Shown piece after piece: positions 39,501 to 48,760 of a stretch of 64,000 nt of DNA. The DNA is from Rubripirellula amarantea. GTDB lineage: Bacteria > Planctomycetota > Planctomycetia > Pirellulales > Pirellulaceae. The first letter of the stretch is position 1. Each line of letters starts with the position of its first letter. The DNA is taken from assembly GCF_007859865.1 (NCBI RefSeq), contig NZ_SJPI01000003.1, positions 868,001 through 932,000 of the forward strand. The letters are read 5' to 3'. Under the pieces are notes generated by a model. It had not been told where the DNA came from and made no database searches. It was given only the letters and a program-made list of their open reading frames with translations. A program made the position numbers and the translations under genes.

Positions 39501-39623
39501 GTTGCCTGAAGAGCAGCCATCCCTAGTTTCAAGGTGCTCGGTATGCACCCCAAGATCCAAAGTTGACTGATGTTCACCAGATCTGGTCATTGACTTCTTT
39601 GGCACCATCAAAAGGCTTCCCAT
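36597..39623 (-). CDS. TolC-family outer-membrane protein with large helical insertion
   Basis: The 1008-residue product is more than twice the length of TolC. It has a hydrophobic segment (44-61) ending in LGSIGC, a possible but atypical lipobox with Cys62. Two outer-membrane-efflux repeats follow, the first about 165-475 (NMENSVKIALLHSPEYQQQIEQLYLSAL, LDFAFLQPLLRGAGRDVV) and the second about 690-900 (AFYIARRNRRDYANAKARIVDAW, LRIGLQWDAPITRL). Between them lies an extra block of about 210 residues (478-690) that is strongly helical and charged. ATG 39623 is one of several possible starts; M12 (MTRSGEHQ) is another. No MFP or inner-membrane pump gene is adjacent. Confidence 0.85.
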   Translation of the reverse strand: MGSLLMVPKKSMTRSGEHQSTLDLGVHTEHLETRDGCSSGNVVLQITLALMGILMLLGSIGCHRQYYRKQADMEAHQLIDQNALRVARPPNQPLRIDVDRRSRMFNPFDLDFQPMPLDDPASYQYMQCVDGRRGYPMWEAAGFTNTVESPDWWQFLPLDEDGVLSLNMENSVKIALLHSPEYQQQIEQLYLSALAVSSQRFVFDTQFFGGADTFFTLAGRRRSGANGRSQSAFSVGPDSTSAAGNRDFSLERRFASGSQLIVGLANNIVWNVSGPNTQSASTTLDFAFLQPLLRGAGRDVVMEDLTQAERALLADVRSFERFRRSFFLNITVGRQLEGQPQSVVNEASGNLNINVAGQGGFGNANGFLGLLQSQLRIRNLEENIARQAENLLILEDSLIELLTTIPDDAGSIVRQRLLVAQTRQSLLTAQRNLVNQQASYQQSVDAFLITMGLPPYLCIRLDDPILNRFELIDRRLLTRRQELSALRSSVGELNVKLFETARYKIDEESGLPVSEVEWSEEISQTLKRLRDEIAPLKEFNRTLIDEEIPRIAEDIDAYEKALPKRRRDGVKLLDLYEQEKEGICGLLNVTDIDDSIFALEELDELSDGLRQSYVLLEKRFESYEETISKLQATLESFTDGRAAELNNRELAKTLRDDIILETQQVLTDLGDDVLALQLIQARARTESLLLPEVEMDPQTAFYIARRNRRDYANAKARIVDAWRSIEVAADDLESQLDLVVNGDVQNVGNNPLDLRSSTSQLRIGLQWDAPITRLTERNTYRERLIRFEQIKRDFYQFEDSLWQLLRGEVRQLQANRLTFELGRQAIRIAASQIELNADIRALNDARGQGAGPTAAIDAIRALDALLQAQNDLLDIFVGYEVTRRGLDFDLGTMELTPDGLWIDPGKLTSDSLISLVGTTEGGMMQNACNECCLPNRPLPQAPVYFEPMVLGEVNATDFETTDFGDELRMLEANESIGELSDPSIEVDSDALRESIESGLEPTDLPSEE

Positions 39624-39961
39624 GAGTTGTTTTCAGTTCATTGGGGAAAATCGACACAAGACGCAAAAGCGGCATCTCCCTCTTTCGGATTCGGGTGTTA
39701 CCGGCTTGGACTCCACGTGCTTGCCCTCCTGAACCGTCAAATCACACCAAGGCGCCCTCCGGTGGTGCAGGTCGCGCAGACCTTGGCGATTACAACGGTG
39801 GCTCCACCCCCGCGAGAGCTGCTCGTATGACCAGTAGCTTTGGGTTTCATGTAGCGAATCGTGGTATTTCCTTGACGGCGCAACTTGCCCAACTTAGTAT
39901 TCATTGAGGCATTTGAGCCTCTTCTCTTGACCGATTCCGCCGTGGTGCGCTCGAAACAATC
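39624..39961. other. Gene-free divergent spacer
   Basis: Between the divergent TolC-family and coiled-coil genes. Short frames here show no recognisable sequence. Promoters for both genes are expected; none stands out. Confidence 0.6.
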
Positions 39962-41395
39962 ATGAAGTTTGTCATCATTGGCGTTCTGCTGCTCTTTCTG
40001 ATCGGCTTCGGTGTTCTGATTTGGAAAGCTTCCAAAAATTGGCGCTGGTACCAAATCGTTCCCGTCGTGATCACGATGTTGTTAGCGATTGCCTTGCTAT
40101 TCCCAACTGCCGGCGTTCTTAAGAGCCGCGCAGCTTGGCACAAAGTAAAAGAGAAGCTTGAGGTTCAGGCCGCCCAGGTCGAAAGCGAATATCAATCGCT
40201 CAAGTATGGCGATGCGTCAGGCACGGAAGGCGTTACCAGCTTGGCCACCAAACTATCCAAAATCGGACTTGAAGCTGGACGTAGTTGGCGGAACCTCAGA
40301 CTCCAAGGTGGCACTAGCCAATCTCTTATCCTGGTGAATCCGCAAGCTCCGGCCGTAGCACCAGCTGAACCCGCCGAAGATGGGGCTGCAGCGGCAGCTC
40401 CGCCATTGATTCCCGAAGGACTGGTGGTTTACGGATTTGCCGAGTTCATTGATCCCAATACACAAATAGCGGTGCCAACCTTTTACCTTGGCGAATTTAT
40501 CGTTAAGGCATCAACGGAAGCTCAGGTCACTCTTGAGCCCACGTCGGCACTAGCACCGGCCCAGGCGCAAGCGATCGATTCTCAGCAAGCGATCAGTTGG
40601 TCCGTTTACGAATTATTGCCCCTTGATGGGCACGAACCGTTCATCGCCGACGGTAGCTCACCCAATGACGACAACATCCTCGGACGCGTGGATGATGCAT
40701 TGGTTAATTCAGTCTTGTCCAACACCACACCCGAAACTCGACAATCCTATCTCGGAGACGGCCGTCGTCTTCGAGACAACGATCCTCCGCTGAGCCGGTG
40801 GGCGAAGATTGAATTCACGCAAAACCATGCCATCCAGGTGGATAGCCCCGAACAGCGTGGTGCTGTCGATGGCGGATTCTTCGACGGCAACGGCCGCGCC
40901 GTCGATGGTCGGTTGCAACGTGGAGAGGACGGTTCGGTCAAATTTAAGAAGACTGATCAAATCGTGATGCAGGAGGAAGCAGCAGAACAGCTCGTTGATT
41001 CCGGTGTTGCTAAATTGATTGACCGATACTACTTGCGTCCATTGAACGATTACCGGTTCGTCCTCAGACACATTCAGCTTCGTTTGGCCAACTTAGCTAA
41101 CCGAAGCGAGGAACTGGTCGACCAAAAAGCAGTGCTCCAAGAAGCGATTGACCGCAGCAACACCATGCTGGTTGCCAATGCCGAAATTAAGATCAAGCTG
41201 GAAGCCGACTTGAAACAATTCCGAGTCGAAACCGAAGCGATTCGGGAATACACCGACACGCTCACAAAAGACTTGGCGGCGATGAAAAAAGAAATGGCTC
41301 GCCTGCACAAGCAAAACGTTGCCCTTGAACAGCGTTTAGATCAAATTCACCAATCGGTCGAGCGCAGCGTCAATGCTGTGACGATGGTTCCGTAG
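39962..41395 (+). CDS. Two-helix membrane protein with C-terminal coiled coil, unknown function
   Basis: I do not recognise a family. The 477-residue product starts with two hydrophobic helices (about 1-20 and 28-50). After them come a region around 60-125 containing AAQVESEYQSLKYGDASGTEG, an Ala/Pro-rich linker (about 126-150), a beta-rich stretch (150-330, with VVYGFAEFI and TFYLGEFIVKA) and a coiled coil (about 360-470, LVDQKAVLQEAIDRSNTMLV, EMARLHKQNVALEQRLDQI). It has the look of a planctomycete-specific envelope protein, and the two helices suggest a membrane anchor. The start is ATG 39962. No operon partner on the same strand lies within 250 bases. Confidence 0.8.
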   Translation: MKFVIIGVLLLFLIGFGVLIWKASKNWRWYQIVPVVITMLLAIALLFPTAGVLKSRAAWHKVKEKLEVQAAQVESEYQSLKYGDASGTEGVTSLATKLSKIGLEAGRSWRNLRLQGGTSQSLILVNPQAPAVAPAEPAEDGAAAAAPPLIPEGLVVYGFAEFIDPNTQIAVPTFYLGEFIVKASTEAQVTLEPTSALAPAQAQAIDSQQAISWSVYELLPLDGHEPFIADGSSPNDDNILGRVDDALVNSVLSNTTPETRQSYLGDGRRLRDNDPPLSRWAKIEFTQNHAIQVDSPEQRGAVDGGFFDGNGRAVDGRLQRGEDGSVKFKKTDQIVMQEEAAEQLVDSGVAKLIDRYYLRPLNDYRFVLRHIQLRLANLANRSEELVDQKAVLQEAIDRSNTMLVANAEIKIKLEADLKQFRVETEAIREYTDTLTKDLAAMKKEMARLHKQNVALEQRLDQIHQSVERSVNAVTMVP

Positions 41396-41662
41396 ATCGC
41401 GGACGCTTTTTCTAGACTCGTCCCATCACAATGCCGCGTGCATATCGCTCACTATTCGTGATCGCGTGCAAAATTATCAGCGATAGATTGTGAAATGAGG
41501 CTATCCGCGACGCGGCGTAAGTCAGAAAATAGGCGTCGTCTCTTTCACCGTCTGACTAGCTCACCATCTGACTAGCGGCTGTGAACAAATGCCAATCAGC
41601 GAGGCGGTATGTCGGTGCCGATATGGATCGCGACGCACGGCCTTGAGGAGTGAACTATTGGG

Positions 41663-42982
41663 ATGGCGATCCACCGTACCCTGCTATGTCTATGTCTGCT
41701 GTGGTCTAGCTGTTTGCCGACGATATCGTTGAGCGGATACGCAGCGGAGACAACTTCTACCCGCTTGGTTGCACGCCTTGCCGGTCGCAGCGACGAGGCA
41801 CGCATCCGAGCAATCGCTGAAGTCAGTCGCACTGTTCAGCGGAAGTACCAGGCACTTCCGGAATTGAAGGAGGCGGCCGAATTGCTGATCGCTGAACTTT
41901 CCCCAGAAGATCAACTAAGCATTGGCACGGTGACTTTGATCTACACACTCGGAACGATCGACCGAAAAGAAGCTGAAGAATCTCTGATCAGCATGCTAGA
42001 TTCACGACACACCGACGTTGTCCTGATCGCTGCGGATGTGCTGGGAAAGAACAAGTTTCACAATTCGATTGAAACGATCTACCAACTTAAAGACCATCCG
42101 GCATTTACAGAAAACTATGGGTTTCGATTCAACCTCATACGTGCGCTGGCTCAGATGCAACACCCTCGCGCTATTGAACTATTGACTCAATGGCGTCACG
42201 AATTCGACGGACAGCTCCGACACGAAATCAAAAAGCTACTTACTGAAGTCGACGTCAGAGATTTTGGCGGAGACGAAAAGAGGTTTAACGCCTGGCAGCG
42301 GTCGATGTCCCTCGAGGGTTCGGTGTCCCCTGATGAAGATGACATGGACGCTATGGACGAGAATCTCAAAGCAACAAACCCAGCACAGATCAAACTCTAT
42401 CCCGCGAGTCATGCGTCCGACTCTCCTAACCGTGTTGAGTTGTCGAAGTCGTCGCAGTACTACGGAATTGACATTCACGCGAAACGATTGATGTTCATCA
42501 TCGACCATTCCGGCAGCATGGAAGAATACTGGGATGGCCTTAGCCGATTGCAGCGAGCAAAGTCCGAGCTCATCAAAACGATAGAGGAACTCGATCCAAG
42601 AAGCGAATTCGCGCTGATGTTCTATGCGACGGACGTGCATGTGTGGAAATCAACACTGCTTCTAGCGAATGATCAAAACAAGCGTGAAGCGATAGCGTTC
42701 GTAAAACGGCTTCAATACGGAGATCGAACTAACACCTACGGTGCACTGAAGAACGCGATCGAATTTGACCAGCAGCTCGAAGCCGTTTTTCTGCTAACCG
42801 ATGGTCAGCCGACTATTGGTGACTTCGTTAAGCCAGCAGAGATTGTTCAGGACATCATGCAACGAAATCGCTTTCGTCACCTTAAATTCAACACCATCGG
42901 AATTGCGATCAACCGTTCTACTGAAGCGTTCTTAAGTGCAATCGCGGAACAATCCGGTGGAGAGTATCGCGCGGCCAATTGA
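41663..42982 (+). CDS. VWA-domain protein with HEAT-like repeats
   Basis: A 439-residue secreted protein with a signal peptide (1-28, LCLCLLWSSCLPTISLSGYA). Residues about 40-200 are helical repeats of HEAT type (LISMLDSRHTDVVLIAADVLGKN). The C-terminal half (about 275-430) is a von Willebrand factor A domain with a full MIDAS: DHSGS, a Thr in TNTYGAL and the Asp of LLTDGQPT. Such proteins bind partner proteins or metal ions in the periplasm or on the surface. GAGGAG lies 14 bases before the ATG. No MoxR or other VWA partner is adjacent. Confidence 0.85.
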   Translation: MAIHRTLLCLCLLWSSCLPTISLSGYAAETTSTRLVARLAGRSDEARIRAIAEVSRTVQRKYQALPELKEAAELLIAELSPEDQLSIGTVTLIYTLGTIDRKEAEESLISMLDSRHTDVVLIAADVLGKNKFHNSIETIYQLKDHPAFTENYGFRFNLIRALAQMQHPRAIELLTQWRHEFDGQLRHEIKKLLTEVDVRDFGGDEKRFNAWQRSMSLEGSVSPDEDDMDAMDENLKATNPAQIKLYPASHASDSPNRVELSKSSQYYGIDIHAKRLMFIIDHSGSMEEYWDGLSRLQRAKSELIKTIEELDPRSEFALMFYATDVHVWKSTLLLANDQNKREAIAFVKRLQYGDRTNTYGALKNAIEFDQQLEAVFLLTDGQPTIGDFVKPAEIVQDIMQRNRFRHLKFNTIGIAINRSTEAFLSAIAEQSGGEYRAAN

Positions 42983-43088
42983 CAAGCTTTGTGAGCACAA
43001 ACTCTGCTGATCACACTTTGTTATCGAACGCTGACAATTAAACGTTGGCGTTCAAATGATGCACGTCAAAAGAAAACTCTCGGAAGAA

Positions 43089-44009
43089 TCACTGGCGAAG
43101 GTCTTCAATACGAGGATCTTCCGTTTTGAAAAGTTGCCAATGAACCACTAGCGATACCTCTTCGTTCGGTGCCAGCGATTCATAGGGTCCCTGTAGCTCT
43201 AATTCAGCGAAATCGCTTTGAGGCGCGAGATAAATTTCCAGTGGCGTTTGCCCGGGCGCCGTATCGGCCAGCAATTCGCATCGTTTGATCAGTACGAGAT
43301 CATGACGATGGTAACGGTTCCAGACCGACGATTGTCTTTCGCCCTTGCTGTTAGTCACCTCAGCGGGCGTGACAAAAACCTTTTGAGCATGAGGCTGCAT
43401 TCCATTGAACGCTAGCCTTGTCACCCCGTTTCGGTCTTCAGTAACGACTGCTTTTTCTGGATGACTTAGCCGGATTTGGCTACCTGCAGAAAACTCGGTG
43501 AAGCCACCCCAATCAACTCGAGTGTTTTCCCAGACCGCGACCTTTGTATCGACTAATCCCCGGTTGGCAATCCGGTAGCTTACGACAGCAAGCGGCGCAC
43601 CGTTGCTTCCCATCCTCATCTGGAAATGCTTGATCATCTGCAGCTTAGTTGTTTCGTCGATGCCGCTAGCGAGTTCGATCGCATCTGCCGTGTGGGAGCG
43701 GACGACGTAAGGCTCGCTGTCCAAAGATTCTAACGGTGGCCAGTTCCAGTCACTTTGCGGGCTCGACCACGCAGTACTTCCCCACTGCAAATTTTTCTCA
43801 TCTCGGGTCGTGCGAAGCACCTCAATGCCATCAAGTGAGAATGAAACTATCCTGCCGCCCAGGTTTGGATCCACAGCAAGCCTGAGATTGTTTAGCTGTA
43901 GCGTTAAGTACTGACTTTGCTCGTCAGCCAATACTTTCGACTTCTCCCATCCAACTGTGGTCGAAACTAACGCAACCCACAGGCAGGCTATCGTTATCTT
44001 TTTCATCAT
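43089..44009 (-). CDS. DUF4380 secreted protein
   Basis: A 306-residue protein with a signal peptide (about 1-28) and a galactose-mutarotase-like beta-sandwich carrying DUF4380 hallmarks: LRLAVDPNLGGRIVSFSLDGIEVL, WGSTAWSSPQSDWNWPP and EVSLVVHWQLF. Enzymatic activity is not established for the family, although the fold is shared with aldose epimerases. It is convergent with the VWA gene (106 bases apart). It could be cotranscribed with nothing else because a terminator and a Gly-rich gene lie just upstream. Confidence 0.85.
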   Translation of the reverse strand: MMKKITIACLWVALVSTTVGWEKSKVLADEQSQYLTLQLNNLRLAVDPNLGGRIVSFSLDGIEVLRTTRDEKNLQWGSTAWSSPQSDWNWPPLESLDSEPYVVRSHTADAIELASGIDETTKLQMIKHFQMRMGSNGAPLAVVSYRIANRGLVDTKVAVWENTRVDWGGFTEFSAGSQIRLSHPEKAVVTEDRNGVTRLAFNGMQPHAQKVFVTPAEVTNSKGERQSSVWNRYHRHDLVLIKRCELLADTAPGQTPLEIYLAPQSDFAELELQGPYESLAPNEEVSLVVHWQLFKTEDPRIEDLRQ

Positions 44010-44080
44010 TGCCCCGCTAATGCGTGAAGAGCCTAGTAAAAATCAAACGGTACAAAGCGGGCATTGTATGTCTAAGAAAA

Positions 44081-44107
44081 AAGCACCGCAGTAAATCTGC
44101 GGTGCTT
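44081..44107 (-). terminator. Rho-independent terminator of the second Gly-rich gene
   Basis: AAGCACCGCAG (44081-44091) and CTGCGGTGCTT (44097-44107) form a perfect 11-bp stem with a 5-base loop. On the minus strand it is followed by TTTTTT (plus-strand A-run at 44076-44082). It lies about 50 bases after the stop of paralogue B. Confidence 0.92.
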
Positions 44108-44157
44108 CAGGATTTGCTTGCGAACCAACCGTCTAACGTTGGTCAGTCGATTCAGGC

Positions 44158-45393
44158 TTAAGGGCTCGAAGGAGAAACGATGACAGGTTGTTGAACTGAG
44201 TTGTCATCGTCTGTCAGAGCAGGAATCAGAGCCAAGGGAGCTAGAGCGGCCAAACCACCTAGTCCGCCACCGAAACCACCGCCGCCGCCAAATCCGCCAC
44301 CGTACCCGCCGCCATAACCGCCGGGAGCTGATGCGGTAAGACCCGACGTAGGTGAGAACGATGCCATCGGAGAATTAGCAAGAGGTGCTCCTGCGGTGCC
44401 TAACGGTGCAGGATCCGCTGGGATGCCACTAGGATCGCTTGATCGAGCGATTTCGGGATAGCTCTTTTCAACAGCCTTGATCAAAGGCTCTGACATTTGA
44501 GGTGGAACCAACACCACGGGCAGCGTGTCGCCCGCCGCCAACTTGGTAACAAAGGTTTGAGTGACAACTGAAGCAGTCTGAGCAATCTCGGACGATGGAA
44601 CCGCATTGAATGCGAACGCCGAATATCCAGCTCGTCCCGAAGCGACCAACCCGTGAACACCACCACGTAGACCGGTGATTTGGAAGCTGCCATCGTCACC
44701 AGCTTGTGTCGAACCCACGACGACACCGTTGTGGAAGATTTTGACTTGAGTACCGCCGAGTGGTGCCGATTCGTTCACGCTCATGACGCGACCAACAAGC
44801 TCGCCGTTAGGACCAAGTGTGACGTCGTAACCAAAAGTCTCGCCGACGCGAATATCGCTACTGCGACTACTTGCAAACGTTGTGATGTCTCGGATGCGAT
44901 CAATCGACTCTCGCAAGTCGGATGCATTGACTTGCAACATTGTCATTTTCTTGGTCGCTGCTACTTGGCCAAGGCCAGCATCCAGGCCGTCAGCATCTGC
45001 CACTTTTTCATCGAAGTAATAAAGCATTGCGCCGTGAACATTATCGCCCGAAGCGACTATCGCATGGGGCCCACGTTCCACATTATCAATGGTGAACTCG
45101 CCATTTTCATCAACCGCCAACTCTTCCGATTCGCCATCAGGACGAACGACGGTGACAACGGTTTCCGATAGGCTCGATACATCCTCGAGAGCAGCCAGCA
45201 AATCAAGCTGAATCTTGACTTCGCGAGCTTCCGTGAAGAACGCAGTGTTGTCTTCAGGCAACTCATCTAGCTCATCCTGCATGTATCGGTTAGTCAACCG
45301 ACTCGCCGAATCGTCAGAAACAGCAACGTTTGAAAGAACAAGACAACTCAGCAGCACAATGCCGAACTTCGAGAATCTAAAGCAGCGATTCAT
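44158..45393 (-). CDS. Gly-rich secreted protein with carboxypeptidase-regulatory-like domains (paralogue B)
   Basis: The product is 411 residues from ATG 45393 (a GTG at 45405 is the alternative). It has a signal peptide (about 1-26, FGIVLLSCLVLSNVAVS) and two regulatory-like beta domains (about 58-125, GEFTIDNVERGPHAIVASG; about 196-262, GRVMSVNESAPLGGTQVKIF and GSFQITGLRGGVHGLVASG). A Ser/Pro/Ala-rich linker (about 312-358) leads to a Gly-rich run (358-380). The end reads GGLAALAPLALIPAL, DDDNS and PVIVSPSSP, nearly the same as in paralogue A at 30667-31923. The Cys-rich segment of A is absent. It was probably formed by duplication; the function is unknown. Confidence 0.85.
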   Translation of the reverse strand: MNRCFRFSKFGIVLLSCLVLSNVAVSDDSASRLTNRYMQDELDELPEDNTAFFTEAREVKIQLDLLAALEDVSSLSETVVTVVRPDGESEELAVDENGEFTIDNVERGPHAIVASGDNVHGAMLYYFDEKVADADGLDAGLGQVAATKKMTMLQVNASDLRESIDRIRDITTFASSRSSDIRVGETFGYDVTLGPNGELVGRVMSVNESAPLGGTQVKIFHNGVVVGSTQAGDDGSFQITGLRGGVHGLVASGRAGYSAFAFNAVPSSEIAQTASVVTQTFVTKLAAGDTLPVVLVPPQMSEPLIKAVEKSYPEIARSSDPSGIPADPAPLGTAGAPLANSPMASFSPTSGLTASAPGGYGGGYGGGFGGGGGFGGGLGGLAALAPLALIPALTDDDNSVQQPVIVSPSSP

Positions 45394-45687
45394 TATGGGT
45401 CTCACGGGGTCTTTTCTAGACTACCAGGGGGCAACAAAGTGGAGGGAGACACGCCCGGAAACATACACTTCCGCCACATTGAGCTTCGACTGAAAGCCCT
45501 AAACAGCATTCATCCGGTTGTATCCACGCGAACTCCAGACTTGGCGCACTTTAAATGCTACCAATCCAGATTGCAGATTAACTACCACTCAACGTCAGTC
45601 AAGCAAACTATGGGTAAGGATTGTCAAGTTTGTGACGGTTTTGACATCAGGCGACCGAAGCGTGTCCTGACTGGTCGTATCAGGTGA

Positions 45688-46752
45688 TCATTCGTGCGCA
45701 TAATGAACCTTGCCGGTCCCGCTGACGACCTTGCCAATGACTCGACAATCCACTCCCGAGGCGGCTAACTGCGCAACAACATTGGCTGCGTAGTATTCGT
45801 TCACTACAGCAATCATTCCGATGCCCATATTGAACACGCGACGCATCTCGCTCGTTTCGATTTCGCCAGTTTCTTGGAGCCAACGAAAAATCGCGGGCAC
45901 TTCCCATGAACTAGCATCAATCACCGCGTCGACCTTCGACGGCAAAATCCGATCGAGGTTTTCTTCGATACCGCCACCGGTAATGTGAGCGAGTCCGTGA
46001 AGAACTTGCTTGACTCGGTAGTGTGTCTGCACGCTTCGAATGGCTTCGGTATAGATTCGTGTCGGACGTAAACAAACCTCCGCGAGCGAGTGACCACCAA
46101 AGACTTCAGGGCAATCATCCCAATTCAAACCGGCATCGGATATGACTTTTCGAACAAGTGAGTAACCGTTGCTGTGCAGACCATCGGATGCCAATCCCAG
46201 GACCACGTCTCCCTCTTCGATCTGCTTGCCGTCGATCAATCTCTTTCGCTCAACAACGCCGACGGCGAAACCTGCCAAGTCATAGTCCTCTTCGCCGTAC
46301 TGGTCAGGCATGATCGCTGTTTCGCCACCAAGCAACGCCATGCCGCCTGCCACGCAGCCGTCACTAATGCCCTGAACAATTCTTTCAAGTCGTGATGGAT
46401 CATCTTTTCCCATCGCCACATAGTCGAGGAAGAAAAGTGGTTCGGCTCCGGTGCATAGCAAGTCATTCACGCACATGCCAACCAAGTCAATTCCAACGGT
46501 GTCATGACGTCCGGTTTGCTGAGCAATGATGAGCTTGGTGCCGACCCCATCAGTGCCGCTTACCAAAACGGGCTCCTGATAGTTGCGAGCGAACAACTTG
46601 CCCGCAAAATCGAGCTTGAAGAGCCCCGCAAATCCACCGTCGCTTGGAATCACGCGAGGCGTGAAGGTACGGTGCATCAGTTTGGGCAATCGACTCATCG
46701 ACTCGGCATATACGTCCAAGTCCACGCCAGCGTCTTTGTACGTCGCAGCCAT
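45688..46752 (-). CDS. purM: Phosphoribosylformylglycinamidine cyclo-ligase (AIR synthetase)
   Basis: Makes 5-aminoimidazole ribonucleotide in purine synthesis. The 354-residue product has the family motifs [58 protein letters not shown] and [20 protein letters not shown]. It overlaps aspS by one base (TAATG), so the two are an operon. Length and residues are normal. Confidence 0.97.
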   Translation of the reverse strand: MAATYKDAGVDLDVYAESMSRLPKLMHRTFTPRVIPSDGGFAGLFKLDFAGKLFARNYQEPVLVSGTDGVGTKLIIAQQTGRHDTVGIDLVGMCVNDLLCTGAEPLFFLDYVAMGKDDPSRLERIVQGISDGCVAGGMALLGGETAIMPDQYGEEDYDLAGFAVGVVERKRLIDGKQIEEGDVVLGLASDGLHSNGYSLVRKVISDAGLNWDDCPEVFGGHSLAEVCLRPTRIYTEAIRSVQTHYRVKQVLHGLAHITGGGIEENLDRILPSKVDAVIDASSWEVPAIFRWLQETGEIETSEMRRVFNMGIGMIAVVNEYYAANVVAQLAASGVDCRVIGKVVSGTGKVHYAHE

Positions 46753-48530
46753 TACTTCGAGACCTTTGCGATTCTCAAGAACAGTTCTTCTAGTTGAGCT
46801 TTGTCCACGTTGCCGGGAGCCTCAGTCATCATATCGGCTGCCTTCTGCGTTTTGGGGAACGCAATGACTTCGCGGATGTTGTCCAGCCCAGCAAATAGCA
46901 TCACCCAGCGGTCGACACCCAACGCAATTCCACCGTGCGGTGGAGCACCGTACTTCAGAGCGTTAAGTAGAAAACCAAAGCGATCTTCCGCGGTTTCATC
47001 GTCAATTCCTAACAACCCAAACACTTTAGATTGTGTTTCGGCGTCGTGAATCCGGATGGTGCCCCCGCCCGCTTCGCTACCGTTGATGACCAAGTCATAC
47101 GCCTGGGCACGGCACTGAGTCGGATCGGTATCGAGCTTTTCCAGATCTTCTGCCAGAGGTGCGGTAAACGGATGGTGCATCGCATTCCATTGACCAGATT
47201 CCTCGTCTTTTTCGAACATCGGAAACTCGGTCACCCAACTGCAATTGAGTTCTTCCGGATCGATCAACTTCAGTTCGGCTGCCAAACGTCGACGTAGTCC
47301 CGACAAACCTTTGCACGTCACTTCCCATGTATCCGCCAAAATCATTAGCAAATCGCCGGGTTCGCCAGACATCAACGTCTTGATCTCGTCGAGGTGTTCC
47401 GCTTCGAGATTCTTGCTAGTCGGGCTCCAAAGCGTTCCGTCATCTTCAACTCGGAACCATGCCAAACCTTTGGCACCGAAGTCATTCTTTACGTACTCGG
47501 TTAGCTCATCGATTTGCCGACGAGAGTACTTCATAGCGGCATCTTTGACGTTGATCCCGCGAACGAAGTTGCCCGCATCGGCAACACCGCGAAAGACTCG
47601 GAACTCGGTCTTCTTGGCGACGGACGTGATGTCGACCAGCTCCATGCCAAAGCGAAGATCGGGCGCGTCATGACCAAACCGACGCATTGCCTCGGCATAG
47701 GTGATTCGCGGAAGAGGCAACGAGATTTCTTTGCCGAGGATCTCTTTGGCGCTTCGTTTGACCAAACCATCGATCATTCCGATCACGTCTTCAGCATCGA
47801 CAAAAGACATTTCTAAATCGAGCTGAGTAAATTCAGGTTGGCGGTCGGCTCTTAGGTCCTCGTCACGAAAGCACTTGGCAACTTGCACGTAGCGATCGAA
47901 TCCCGCCACCATCAGAATCTGTTTGTAGAGCTGCGGCGATTGAGGCAACGCGTAAAACTTGCCTGCGTGAACACGACTGGGCACCAAATAGTCACGTGCT
48001 CCTTCAGGCGTGCTGCGACCAAGAATCGGCGTTTCGACATCGATGAAGTCATTCTCGGCGAAGTAGTCTCGCATGACCTTGATGATCGAACTTCGCAGCA
48101 CAAGGGCTCGCAACATCGCAGGCCGACGGAGATCCAAGAAGCGATACTTCAACCGCAAATCTTCCCCTGGCAAATCTGACTGGCTAGGAGTAAACGGCGG
48201 TGTCTGGCACGCATTGAGAATTTGGAAGTGTTCGCCCCGAACTTCGATGTCGCCGGTGGCAAGCTTGTCGTTGGTCTTGCCTTCAAGTCGATCGGCAACC
48301 TTTCCTCGGATAAGCACGACGCTCTCGGTGGGTACCCGGCCTGCCTCGTCAATCATCGCTGCCCCGGCTTCGGGCGGCCCAATTACTACCTGGGTCAACC
48401 CATATCTATCTCGCAGATCAATAAAAACCGCTCCGCCGTGGTCGCGTTTGCTTTCCACCCAGCCGCAGAGGGTGACTTCATTTCCAACGTCGTCTTTACG
48501 GAGTTGTCCGCAGGTGTGAGTGCGTAGCAC
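46752..48530 (-). CDS. aspS: Aspartyl-tRNA synthetase (bacterial type)
   Basis: A class II synthetase of 592 residues with an OB-fold ([31 protein letters not shown]), [13 protein letters not shown], motif 2 [24 protein letters not shown], a GAD-type insertion and motif 3 [16 protein letters not shown]. The length and insertion identify the bacterial rather than the archaeal form. The start is GTG 48530. Whether it also charges Asn cannot be decided from the motifs. Confidence 0.97.
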   Translation of the reverse strand: MLRTHTCGQLRKDDVGNEVTLCGWVESKRDHGGAVFIDLRDRYGLTQVVIGPPEAGAAMIDEAGRVPTESVVLIRGKVADRLEGKTNDKLATGDIEVRGEHFQILNACQTPPFTPSQSDLPGEDLRLKYRFLDLRRPAMLRALVLRSSIIKVMRDYFAENDFIDVETPILGRSTPEGARDYLVPSRVHAGKFYALPQSPQLYKQILMVAGFDRYVQVAKCFRDEDLRADRQPEFTQLDLEMSFVDAEDVIGMIDGLVKRSAKEILGKEISLPLPRITYAEAMRRFGHDAPDLRFGMELVDITSVAKKTEFRVFRGVADAGNFVRGINVKDAAMKYSRRQIDELTEYVKNDFGAKGLAWFRVEDDGTLWSPTSKNLEAEHLDEIKTLMSGEPGDLLMILADTWEVTCKGLSGLRRRLAAELKLIDPEELNCSWVTEFPMFEKDEESGQWNAMHHPFTAPLAEDLEKLDTDPTQCRAQAYDLVINGSEAGGGTIRIHDAETQSKVFGLLGIDDETAEDRFGFLLNALKYGAPPHGGIALGVDRWVMLFAGLDNIREVIAFPKTQKAADMMTEAPGNVDKAQLEELFLRIAKVSK

Positions 48531-48760
48531 GAATGATTCGGGGGCTTAGGAAGGATTTTGGACCATAGGGCGACGCGCGGCCAGATTGAACCAAGCGGCG
48601 CCACCTTTCAACAGTCGGGATTCTAGCCCACATCGACCGGTTTGCTGGAGGGGAGGCACAACCGGCTTGCCACAGAAATTGCCAGGAAACACAAGTTGGA
48701 AAGCTGCCCCACTTACCCTCGGGCGATTCCATGCGCCAATAGCCAGGAAAAACGGCTTGG

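Noticed and set aside
36597-39623. TolC-like gene as two fused or frameshifted genes
   Set aside because: The frame is continuous, codon use is even, and the insert is regular helix; a single long gene is the simpler reading.
45406-45687. Weak inverted repeat CCTGA/TCAGG near 45664-45686 as terminator of purM
   Set aside because: A 5-bp stem without T-run; not better than chance.
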